NCBI GenBank assembly: GCA_963661055.1
Contig: CAVLAC010000002.1
Span: 1-38,191 of the forward strand
Length of the DNA: 38,191 bases
Direction of reading: 5' to 3'
From: UBA1067 sp963661055
GTDB taxonomy: Bacteria > Verrucomicrobiota > Kiritimatiellia > RFP12 > UBA1067
The translations under genes were made by a program, and so were the position numbers. Each line of letters opens with the position of its first letter. Positions within the stretch are counted from its first letter, which is position 1. Shown piece after piece: positions 16,854-23,156 of this stretch. Below the pieces are notes generated by a model. It saw only the letters and a list, made by a program, of their open reading frames with translations, was not told where the DNA came from and made no database searches.

Positions 16854-17636
16854 ATGAATATGAAAAGTATACTATTTGCCGCGACAGCGGCGCTCGCAGT
16901 CAGCCTCCAAGCCGAGGTGACAGCGAATAATACGCTCTGCCGTATCGAGGTCGAGAGCTCGGCGAAGAGCGTCATCGTAGCCGTCCCCCTCGTCGCAGTC
17001 GGTAGCGGGGATGTCAAGGTTACAGACTATATTATGACCACCAACCTCAAGGACGGCGACTCGATTCTTATGTGGGATACGAAGAACACGAAGTGGGTGG
17101 GCTGGGTCATCAGTAGTGGTGCTTGGGTGGCTCTAACTGATGTTTCTACGACTGGTGGCGTCAGCGCAGGGCAACCTGCAACCGATTCCGCTCTTGAGCG
17201 TGGTACGGCAGTTTGGCTCAACCGCTCTAGTGCAACGATTGAAGAGAACGATAGCTTCTATCTCTACGGGCAGGTCGCCTCGAGCACGGCTGATGGCGTT
17301 ACCTTGACGGCTCAGGCTGGTGGCTATACCCTCCTCGGCAACCCCACCACAGCGAGCCTCGACCTTAGCACGCTGAGCTGGAACGATTGCAATGAAGGTG
17401 ATACTATCTATCTGAGTAGCGACACGCAGGGTGGTATTAGCTACTATGAATATCGAGTTCCTACTGACGGCGCTGAGGCGAAATGGTGCTCAAAGGCAGT
17501 TACAAAGAATGATAAGGGCTTCTCGAAGACGACCTTTACGGCGATTTCTTCGGGAACGGTTACCCTTGCACCTGGCGAAGGATTTTGGTATAATAGTACA
17601 AGTTCTAGTAGTAGCCCGAGCGTGACTATCAAGTAA
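16854..17636 (+). CDS. Secreted protein with duplicated GD...W...GxxxW module
   Basis: A 260-residue exported protein (signal peptide MKSILFAATAALAVSLQA). Two similar modules can be seen: residues 64-125 (NLKDGDSILMWDTKNTKWVG ... GTAVWLNR) and 177-248 (NEGDTIYLSSDTQ ... GEGFWYNS), joined by a GGYTLLGNPT segment near 158. I recall similar proteins with GNPT and GFWY signatures as abundant in Kiritimatiellota-like genomes; their function is unknown. Of three close ATGs, 16854 is 8 nt after GGAGG (16841-16845) and is preferred; 16848 would be only 2 nt away. The codons of its FWYN motif also spell a promoter -10 (17586-17594). Confidence 0.75.
   Translation: MNMKSILFAATAALAVSLQAEVTANNTLCRIEVESSAKSVIVAVPLVAVGSGDVKVTDYIMTTNLKDGDSILMWDTKNTKWVGWVISSGAWVALTDVSTTGGVSAGQPATDSALERGTAVWLNRSSATIEENDSFYLYGQVASSTADGVTLTAQAGGYTLLGNPTTASLDLSTLSWNDCNEGDTIYLSSDTQGGISYYEYRVPTDGAEAKWCSKAVTKNDKGFSKTTFTAISSGTVTLAPGEGFWYNSTSSSSSPSVTIK
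17586..17594 (+). promoter_or_regulatory. Intragenic extended -10 for the PEP-CTERM gene
   Basis: TGGTATAAT lies inside the last codons of the upstream gene, spelling Trp-Tyr-Asn. Transcription would start near 17601, leaving a 56-nt leader before ATG 17657 with GAGAGGAGAG as ribosome-binding site. The match to the window's own promoter consensus is exact, but the codons may explain it by chance. Confidence 0.45.
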
Positions 17637-17656
17637 ATTTGAGAGGAGAGTAAGAA

Positions 17657-18208
17657 ATGAAAAATAAAATTATAGCGGCTTTGCTGACAGCGACCTTCGC
17701 GTCCGTTGTCTCGGCACAGGTTCTTTATTGGCAGGTAAAGCCAGATGTCACGATTAGTGGTACTAGCACCACTGAGGGTAACAAGTGGAACTATGCTTCG
17801 TTTTGGGCAGTGAATAGTGATAATACGGCTTCATTGGTCACTAGTTACACATTTAATACAGACAAAACAGTAACAGATGTGAGTTATGTTGATACGACCT
17901 ACCTTTCTGGCAACACTCCCGCATATGTTAACTACACATCAACTGACTATACGGGCTACTCGTTCTACATTGAGTTGACCAATTCCTCTGGTGATACTGA
18001 TGTGGGTGTTGCTCGGTCGAATACTTTTGACTCGAGTAGTTTTGGTAATGCTCTTCAAGACGCGGCAAACTTCAATGCCAACTGGACGAGCATCAATGCT
18101 ATTGGCTCTGGTTTGACCTTTACGGCGATTCCTGAGCCGACGAGTGGGCTTATGCTTCTTGTGGGCGCGGCAATCTTGGGTCTGCGTCGCAAGCGCCAAC
18201 AGATTTAA
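17657..18208 (+). CDS. PEP-CTERM-like sorted secreted protein
   Basis: A 183-residue exported protein. It has a signal peptide (MKNKIIAALLTATFASVVSA), a polar Ser/Thr/Tyr/Asn-rich body of unknown fold, and a C-terminal sorting tail: IPEPTSGL, a hydrophobic stretch MLLVGAAILGL, then RRKRQ. Such tails are recognised by exosortases in Gram-negative bacteria, which cut and move the protein to the surface; no exosortase gene is in the window. The protein at 37591-38163 has the same tail and similar size, although the bodies differ. Codon use is more A/T-rich than in the neighbouring enzymes. A strong terminator follows 31 nt after the stop. Confidence 0.88.
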   Translation: MKNKIIAALLTATFASVVSAQVLYWQVKPDVTISGTSTTEGNKWNYASFWAVNSDNTASLVTSYTFNTDKTVTDVSYVDTTYLSGNTPAYVNYTSTDYTGYSFYIELTNSSGDTDVGVARSNTFDSSSFGNALQDAANFNANWTSINAIGSGLTFTAIPEPTSGLMLLVGAAILGLRRKRQQI

Positions 18209-18239
18209 ATCATTAACTTTCCTTTCTGTTATGATTGGA

Positions 18240-18263
18240 GGGGGGCGCAAGCCCCCCTTTTTT
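18240..18263 (+). terminator. Rho-independent terminator
   Basis: GGGGGGC (18240-18246), loop GCAA, GCCCCCC (18251-18257), then TTTTTT (18258-18263). It is the clearest terminator in the window and ends the secreted-protein operon. Confidence 0.93.
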
Positions 18264-18275
18264 GGTTGTGGGCGG

Positions 18276-18356
18276 CTAGAGGGGCTAGAAGTTCTAGATT
18301 AGCTAGAAGTTCTAGTTGTTCTAGAATGGCTAGATTATCTAGCTCGGCTAGAATAG
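18276..18356. repeat. Nine-unit CTAGNNNNN array, exact 9-nt period
   Basis: Nine consecutive 9-mers begin with CTAG: at 18276, 18285, 18294, 18303, 18312, 18321, 18330, 18339 and 18348. The other five bases vary (AGGGG, AAGTT, ATTAG, AAGTT, TTGTT, AATGG, ATTAT, CTCGG, AATAG). The palindrome CTAGAAGTTCTAG occurs twice. No gene runs through it. It lies directly downstream of the terminator of the PEP-CTERM operon; the start of a similar sequence follows the second PEP-CTERM gene at 38168. Confidence 0.95.
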
Positions 18357-18401
18357 CGGCTTAGCCCGCTTTTAAGCCCTTGGGGCTCTTTGTTAAAACC
18401 C

Positions 18402-18530
18402 TTGCCCCGTTTGTTAAAACCCCACCCTGCTCTTGTTAAAACCCTTGCCCCCGTTTTTACAAGAGCAGGGCGGGGTTCTAAAGAGAGCAGGGCTGGGTTT
18501 TAAAGAGAGCAGGGCGGGGTTTTGAAAAGG
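18402..18530. repeat. Convergent TTAAAACCC / GGGTTTTAA repeats, long hairpin
   Basis: Three copies of GTTAAAACCC (near 18402, 18413 and 18435) face three copies of a GAGCAGGGC-GGGGTTTTAA-type unit (near 18463, 18485 and 18509, about 24 nt apart), which is its reverse complement. The arms 18414-18436 and 18459-18481 pair at 21 of 23 positions around a 22-nt loop. This could form a long hairpin or cruciform. No coding sequence is seen here. Confidence 0.8.
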
Positions 18531-18602
18531 GGCGGCTTGCCTCTTAATTTTGGCTAATTTGGCCCCATTTTTAAAATAATTGCCCCCTTATGTCCTCTAA
18601 TT

Positions 18603-18611
18603 TGGTATAAT
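18603..18611 (+). promoter_or_regulatory. Extended -10 promoter of the truncated four-helix gene
   Basis: TGGTATAAT; transcription is expected at about 18618, one base before ATG 18619, so the mRNA would be leaderless. Confidence 0.7.
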
Positions 18612-18618
18612 AGAGGCT

Positions 18619-18735
18619 ATGAAAAACGATAAAGTTTCGGTTCTGAGGCAGCAAACAAATTGGCAGGAACTCTATTTCTACCAAAAGACCGTTACGCTAT
18701 ATCAGCTAACAGTCGTCTTTTGTCGGCTCTTCTAA
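18619..18735 (+). pseudogene. Truncated four-helix-bundle suffix-domain protein
   Basis: A 38-codon open frame whose product contains LRQQTNWQELYFYQKTVTLYQLT and then FCRLF before TAA. I recognise this as the start of four-helix-bundle suffix-domain proteins, where an NWQELYFYQK-like segment and an LYQLT-FC helix precede the main bundle; those proteins are normally several times longer. Here everything after the second helix is missing, so it is most likely a decayed gene rather than a complete small protein. It retains a good promoter and a leaderless start. In my recollection such genes often sit among short degenerate repeats, as this one does. Recognition is from memory of the family. Confidence 0.6.
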
Positions 18736-18758
18736 CCCTTGAGAAAGTAGGCTGTTTT

Positions 18759-18767
18759 TGCTATAAT
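18759..18767 (+). promoter_or_regulatory. Extended -10 promoter (TGCTATAAT) of the RdgB-UbiA operon
   Basis: TG-C-TATAAT with the hexamer at 18762-18767, preceded by a T-tract. Transcription should begin near 18774, four bases before a ten-codon reading frame (18778) and 36 bases before the main gene. Confidence 0.7.
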
Positions 18768-18777
18768 CTTAGGTGAA

Positions 18778-18810
18778 ATGAGTAGAAGTACTTTGAAAGG
18801 TGGGCGCTAA
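18778..18810 (+). CDS. Possible ten-residue leader peptide
   Basis: ATG AGT AGA ... TAA encodes MSRSTLKGGR. It begins four bases after the predicted transcription start, and its stop overlaps the next start (TAATG at 18808-18812). This layout would allow coupled translation of the RdgB-UbiA gene, whose own ribosome-binding site (AAAGGTGG) is imperfect. It may be chance. Confidence 0.3.
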   Translation: MSRSTLKGGR

Positions 18811-20141
18811 TGCCTGAGATGAGAAAGCCGAAGCTTTATGTGGCAACACATAATAAGCATAAAATCCGTGAAATCGGCGAGATAATGTCCGATTACGAGA
18901 TTGTCGCTGATAACCCTGAGGGTGCCGAGGAGACAGCGGCGACTTTTGAGGGGAATGCGCTCATCAAGGTGCGTGCGATTGCGGTACGGCACTTGGGTTC
19001 GTGGTGTCTCGCCGATGATTCGGGACTTTGCGTTGACGCGCTCGACGGAGCACCAGGCGTCCATAGTGCACGCTATGCGGGTGAGCCCTGTGATACAGCG
19101 GCGAATAATGCGCTCTTGATGAAAAACCTCTCGGGTATCACCAACCGCCACGCGGCATTTGTCTCGGCGGTCGCTCTCATTGACCCTGCTGGCAAAGAGC
19201 ATGTCGTCGTCGGCAAGTGCCACGGACTCATCGCCGAAACGCCCTCTGGCAATGGAGGCTTCGGGTACGACCCCTTATTCATTCCCGAGGGCTATGAAAA
19301 GACTTATGCCGACCTCACAGAAGACGAGAAGAACGCGATCTCTCACCGTGGACGCGCCTTGCAAGCGGCGCGGGAAGTCCTTAACGCGGCGAAAGTTCCG
19401 CGCTCACGCGGCACTTTTCTCGCGTGGCTTCGGTTCTTTCGCGTTGTGAATTTGCCAACATTGCCAGGTGATGTGCTCGTCGGCGCGGCACTTGCGATTG
19501 CCGCGTGCAAAAATATGATTGGGCATTACTCGCCCGCGCCACTCGTAGCGTCCATTCTTGCTTCGTGCTGTCTCTATCTCTATGGACTTGCCGATAACGA
19601 TATTGTTGGCGCGGCGACAGACATAGATCGTCCGATTCCACGCGGCGAAATCTCCCTTGGCGCGGCACGCTTTGCGCGGGGGCTTTGCTGGCTCGGGGTC
19701 TTAATTTGTGCGCTCGTGGGAGGGCTTCCGCTCGCGTGGTGGCTCATTGCTTGTGTGCTTCTCGCTGCCATCATCGCCTATAATCGTCTGAAGATTGCTG
19801 TTTTGATGGGACTTTGTCGCGGACTCAATGTGCTTCTCGGCGCGGCAGTTTTTGGGATTGCCCCTTTAAAGGCTGTCCCTGTTCTTGGCGCGGCACTTCT
19901 TTGGACGCTCTTCATTACTGCGGTCACCAAGTACTCAGAAGGTGAGCACGCCGACCCCGCGAAGCAACGCCGCGTCGGGGTCTTGATTGGCTCGCTCATC
20001 TATCTGCAACTCGCCGTGCTCGTGGGGGCGACGCTAATTTGTCCTGTGCGTCCACTTCAGGCATTCCTTATTACTGGGGCAATCCTGCTCCTCGTCCTTC
20101 GGTTTATGAAGCGGGCATTCCCCCGCGTGGAGGCCTCATGA
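18810..20141 (+). CDS. RdgB (XTP/dITP pyrophosphatase) fused to UbiA-like prenyltransferase
   Basis: A 443-residue fusion. Residues 1-191 are a complete HAM1/RdgB enzyme that removes non-canonical purine nucleotides: ATHNKHKIREI, ADDSGLCVDALDGAPGVHSARYAG, GNGGFGYDPLFIP and ISHRGRAL are all present. After an 11-residue linker, residues 203-440 form an integral-membrane UbiA-family domain with about eight hydrophobic helices: RFFRVVNLPTLPGDVLVGAAL, NDIVGAATDIDRPIPRG (Asn263, Asp264, Asp271, Asp273) and LMGLCRGLNVLLGA. That wording is closest to EboC-type members as I recall them. The frame is open through the junction with no internal start carrying a ribosome-binding site, so it is made as one protein unless processed. 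Its stop overlaps an ATG (ATGA, 20138-20141). ATG 18819 is an alternative start. Confidence 0.86.
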   Translation: MPEMRKPKLYVATHNKHKIREIGEIMSDYEIVADNPEGAEETAATFEGNALIKVRAIAVRHLGSWCLADDSGLCVDALDGAPGVHSARYAGEPCDTAANNALLMKNLSGITNRHAAFVSAVALIDPAGKEHVVVGKCHGLIAETPSGNGGFGYDPLFIPEGYEKTYADLTEDEKNAISHRGRALQAAREVLNAAKVPRSRGTFLAWLRFFRVVNLPTLPGDVLVGAALAIAACKNMIGHYSPAPLVASILASCCLYLYGLADNDIVGAATDIDRPIPRGEISLGAARFARGLCWLGVLICALVGGLPLAWWLIACVLLAAIIAYNRLKIAVLMGLCRGLNVLLGAAVFGIAPLKAVPVLGAALLWTLFITAVTKYSEGEHADPAKQRRVGVLIGSLIYLQLAVLVGATLICPVRPLQAFLITGAILLLVLRFMKRAFPRVEAS

Positions 20142-20194
20142 AGAAATTAATAGTTATTATTACGGGGCGCAAGGGACTGCGCCCCCTACCGTGA
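20138..20194 (+). pseudogene. Vestigial duplicate of the next gene's start
   Basis: ATGA at 20138-20141 overlaps the stop of the fusion gene and opens an 18-codon frame, MKKLIVIITG, that runs into the REP-like element at 20164 and stops. The first 30 bases match the first 30 of the next gene (20204-20233, MRKLTVIAAG) at 22 positions, and all eight differences are transitions. It looks like the original coupled start, cut off when the REP element arrived. Confidence 0.5.
20164..20190 (-). repeat. REP-like hairpin, stem variant GGGGCGCA
   Basis: Read on the - strand: GGTAG, GGGGCGCA, loop GTCCCT, TGCGCCCC; an 8-bp perfect stem. It lies between two operon genes, 14 nt before the next ATG, and overlaps the vestigial frame 20138-20194. 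It may act on mRNA stability between the two genes. Confidence 0.85.
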
Positions 20195-20203
20195 GGAGAA
20201 TTT

Positions 20204-21349
20204 ATGAGAAAGTTAACAGTCATTGCTGCGGGGCTCGGGTGGGATGTGCTTACCCGCAATAAGACGGAAAAGATTGCGGATCTCACCTTCACGCCCAAAG
20301 AAAGCGTCTTCCCTGCTGTCACTTGCGTGGCGCAAGCAACTTTGCGGACAGGGCTCACGCCCGCCGAACACGGCATGATTAGCAACGGAAAGTGGATGGA
20401 CGACCTTCGCAAGCCGCTCTTTTGGGAACAGAGTGCCCGCCTTGTGAAAGGGCACCGCGTCTGGGAGCGCGAAGACGGGGGAAGTCCCGTCGGGCTCTTC
20501 TTCCTTCAGCAGTCGCTCGGCGAATCGGCGAGTGTCATTGTCTCGCCCGCGCCCATTCATAAGCACGGCGGCGGGATGATTATGAGTTGTTATACGCGTC
20601 CAACTGAGATGGCGAAAGTCATAAGCCGCGTCGCAGGGAAGTTCCCGCTCCATCGTTATTGGGGCCCGCTCGCCTCCGCGAAAGTGGGACGCAACTGTAT
20701 TGCTTGGTTTGAGACGATGACAAGCGTGCAGGATGTGGAGGAAGCGTATCTCTATTTGCCGACTCTCGACTATGCCGCCCAGAAATACGGACCTGGCAGT
20801 GCGCAAGACCGCGCGGCGTTTCGTGAATTCACGCGGCAGATTGAGACGCTCTCGCGCCTTTGTATGCAGCGCGGATGCTCGATGTGCGTCATTGGTGACT
20901 ACAATATTACGCCTGTGACGGAAGCGGCGGTGCGTCCGAATGTCGTCCTTCGCCGTGCGGGACTCTTCAAGACACGCACCATAAAAGGAATGGCGTATCC
21001 CGACTTTTATCAGTCGTCCGCTTTCGCGATGTGCGACCACGAGTTCTGTGTATTAGAAGGCGAGAAGGCGGCGGAAGCTGAGAAAGTGCTCCTCGCGACA
21101 GGTGACTACACCTTGCCCGGCGCGGAAGCCGTGCCCAATAAGCGCATTCTACTCGCGAAACAAGGTTCGTGGTGCGAGTACAAGTGGTGGACCGATGACC
21201 GTGAGGCTCCCGACTTTGCCGCGCATGTCGATATTCACAACAAGCCCGGATACGATCCGCGCGAACTCTTCCTCTTCTGTAAAGGCGAGGTCAAGGGTAC
21301 ACACGGACGCAAGTGTGAGGTGGCTTATTCTGAAGGAGATGGACTATGA
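20204..21349 (+). CDS. Type I phosphodiesterase / alkaline-phosphatase-superfamily protein
   Basis: A 381-residue hydrolase of the nucleotide pyrophosphatase/phosphodiesterase branch of the alkaline phosphatase superfamily. VFPAVTCVAQATLRTGLTP holds the probable nucleophile Thr40, followed by AEHGMISNGKW (His56). LPTLDYAAQKYGP (about 180-195) supplies the central metal-binding Asp, and MCVIGDYNITPV a further acidic site. There is no signal peptide, so it should be cytoplasmic. It follows the RdgB-UbiA fusion, and UbiA plus this type of phosphodiesterase is a pairing known from ebo clusters; a lipid-linked or prenyl-phosphate substrate is a reasonable guess only. Ribosome-binding site GAGGAG; the stop overlaps the next gene (ATGA, 21346-21349). 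Confidence 0.82.
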   Translation: MRKLTVIAAGLGWDVLTRNKTEKIADLTFTPKESVFPAVTCVAQATLRTGLTPAEHGMISNGKWMDDLRKPLFWEQSARLVKGHRVWEREDGGSPVGLFFLQQSLGESASVIVSPAPIHKHGGGMIMSCYTRPTEMAKVISRVAGKFPLHRYWGPLASAKVGRNCIAWFETMTSVQDVEEAYLYLPTLDYAAQKYGPGSAQDRAAFREFTRQIETLSRLCMQRGCSMCVIGDYNITPVTEAAVRPNVVLRRAGLFKTRTIKGMAYPDFYQSSAFAMCDHEFCVLEGEKAAEAEKVLLATGDYTLPGAEAVPNKRILLAKQGSWCEYKWWTDDREAPDFAAHVDIHNKPGYDPRELFLFCKGEVKGTHGRKCEVAYSEGDGL

Positions 21350-22098
21350 AGATGAACTTCTGTGTGCCCGTTGGAGCATTCTTCGTTGGAATTGCGCTTG
21401 GTTTTGGGCTTGCGCCACGGGAAAGTGCACCGCAAGAAGCGACTTCCGAGCCGACAACTGCCGCGCCGAAGAAGAAGGACATCCTTCCTAAGCGCGAAGT
21501 GCCGCGCTCCGAGGAGGGTGTCCCTCAGGAGAAAGAAGAGAAAGCCCCTATCTTAGTTCGTGAGGAAGTGAAGGACTCGAAGAAGCAGCCCCATAGTCCA
21601 CACGACTATTTTGCCCGTATGAAGAAAGAGCGTCCGCAGGACTATATCAAGATGACGAACAATATGGCGAGGGCGAGAGCGGAGCGCCGCGCTAAGTTAG
21701 ATGATAATCTCAAGTTCTTATCGTCCATTGATGTTTCGAAGTTTAGCGAGGAAGCGACGGCGAATCATGAACGCCTTCAGGAGCTACTCGCGCGGCAGAC
21801 GGAACTCGCGGAGATAATGGACCCCTTACTGCATGAAAATGTGACCGAGGAAGATCGGCGCAAGAACTTCGATGAGATGATGACGGTCACTAGGGAAATC
21901 AACGAACTCAACGCGGCAGAACGCGATACACTCTTTCGGACGGTCGCCGAGGAGATGGGGTGCGCCGAGGAGGATGCGGATACTTTTGTGGAAACACTCA
22001 CGGACATCATAGATGCGACGGGAGGCAACTTCGGTGGGTTCGGTCCGCGTCGGAATTCGCCGCCGCCGCGTCCGCCCGCAGGAGGAGAACAGAAATGA
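21346..22098 (+). CDS. Membrane-anchored periplasmic coiled-coil protein
   Basis: A 250-residue protein that I do not recognise. Residues 4-22 (FCVPVGAFFVGIALGFGLA) form an uncleaved anchor or signal sequence. Residues 25-80 are Pro/Glu/Lys-rich and probably extended. Residues 85-225 are strongly helical and charged, with heptad-like runs (RARAERRAKLDDNLKFL, HERLQELLARQTELAEIMDP, MMTVTREINELNAAERDTLF), so a coiled coil is likely. The tail is GGFGPRRNSPPPRPPAGG. Overlaps of ATGA type on both sides (21346-21349 and 22095-22098) show it is made together with the phosphodiesterase and methyltransferase. ATG 21352 is an alternative start. Confidence 0.75.
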   Translation: MKMNFCVPVGAFFVGIALGFGLAPRESAPQEATSEPTTAAPKKKDILPKREVPRSEEGVPQEKEEKAPILVREEVKDSKKQPHSPHDYFARMKKERPQDYIKMTNNMARARAERRAKLDDNLKFLSSIDVSKFSEEATANHERLQELLARQTELAEIMDPLLHENVTEEDRRKNFDEMMTVTREINELNAAERDTLFRTVAEEMGCAEEDADTFVETLTDIIDATGGNFGGFGPRRNSPPPRPPAGGEQK

Positions 22099-23090
22099 AA
22101 GAGAAGAAGAAAGTTAATTCCATTCAGGATGTCGTCGATTTGGCGAGTGCCTTCTATGGGAGTGCGGTGCTATTTGCCGCGCTCGATGTGAATCTCTTTG
22201 AGCAAGTGGAGAAGGGGACGCTTGACACCTCCTCACGGGGCATGCGCCTTTTGGCGGATGCTTGTGTGGCGCTCGGACTTCTCGCGAAGAAGGGCGATAA
22301 GTACTCCAATACGCCACCCGCGCAAGCGACACTCATTCCAGGTGCGCCCGCCGACCTCACGAAAGCTATCCGTTATAATCGTGATGTGTATTGTGCGTGG
22401 GGCAAGCTTGCGGAGTTTGCTCAGACGGGGCGTCCCGTGGAAAAGCCCGCCATTCATCTTGGCGAGGACGCGACACGTACGAAGGCGTTCGCCGCCGCGA
22501 TGTTTGGACGTGCGATGGGCATTGGGCGCGGCGTTGTGCCGCTTCTCGATCTGCCGCGCAAGGAGGGTGCGCGGGTACTCGATTTGGCAGGAGGGCCTGG
22601 CGCGTATGCGATATTGATGTGTCAGCGTTGCGAGGGGCTGAGGGTCACGACCGTGGACTTGCCCGCCATTAGTGCGGAAGCCGAAGGCTATGTGACGCGG
22701 GCGGGACTCGCCGACCGTATCACTTGTCAGGCGGGTGATTACCATACGGACGACTTTGGCGAGGGACTCTATGATGCGGTCACGATCTTCGGTGCACTCC
22801 ATCAGGAGTCGTCGGTAGAGATTGTGGCGATTCTGAAGAAGGCCTATCGGGCTTTGAAGGCGGGAGGGCAAATTTTCGTCCTCGATATGATGACGGACTC
22901 CACTCACACAGCCCCCGCCTTCTCGGCGCTCTTCGCCGTCAATATGGCTCTCACTACTGAAAATGGCTGGGTTTTCGCGGATTCGGAGCTGAAAGGATGG
23001 CTCAAGGAAGCGGGTTTTGAGCCCGGTCCCACAGTCGCTGTGCCGCCCCCGATGCCTCATTGGCTCGTCGTCGCAGAAAAGAAATCTTGA
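22095..23090 (+). CDS. SAM-dependent O-methyltransferase
   Basis: A 331-residue methyltransferase of the plant/hydroxyindole O-methyltransferase type. The N-terminal helical dimerisation domain (about 10-95) is like that of acetylserotonin O-methyltransferase-like proteins; the SAM motif is VLDLAGGPGAYA (Asp163, Gly166-Gly169), followed by VTTVDLPA and GDYHTDDFGEGLYDAVTIFGALHQ. Members methylate hydroxyl groups of small aromatic or quinone-like molecules; some bacterial relatives work on tetrapyrroles or polyketides. The frame stays open further upstream, but ATG 22095 has GAGGAG 9 nt before it and overlaps the upstream stop. With a UbiA domain in the same operon, a prenylated aromatic product is conceivable. 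Confidence 0.86.
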   Translation: MKEKKKVNSIQDVVDLASAFYGSAVLFAALDVNLFEQVEKGTLDTSSRGMRLLADACVALGLLAKKGDKYSNTPPAQATLIPGAPADLTKAIRYNRDVYCAWGKLAEFAQTGRPVEKPAIHLGEDATRTKAFAAAMFGRAMGIGRGVVPLLDLPRKEGARVLDLAGGPGAYAILMCQRCEGLRVTTVDLPAISAEAEGYVTRAGLADRITCQAGDYHTDDFGEGLYDAVTIFGALHQESSVEIVAILKKAYRALKAGGQIFVLDMMTDSTHTAPAFSALFAVNMALTTENGWVFADSELKGWLKEAGFEPGPTVAVPPPMPHWLVVAEKKS

Positions 23091-23099
23091 ATTTCATAC

Positions 23100-23128
23100 T
23101 TGACGAAATCGCAAGAATAGTGTAAAAT
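23100..23128 (+). promoter_or_regulatory. Consensus-type promoter of the mreB operon
   Basis: TTGACG (23100-23105), 17-bp spacer ending in TG, then TAAAAT (23123-23128). Unlike the other promoters here it has a good -35. Transcription is expected near 23135, giving a 22-nt leader with GAAGAA before ATG 23157. Confidence 0.8.
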
Positions 23129-23156
23129 ATTAGTCAAATAATCGGAATTAGAAGAA

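Noticed and set aside
19400..19460. A separate start for the UbiA domain, making two genes instead of a fusion
   Set aside because: Only a GTG without a ribosome-binding site lies at the junction and there is no stop codon, so a single protein is the simpler reading.
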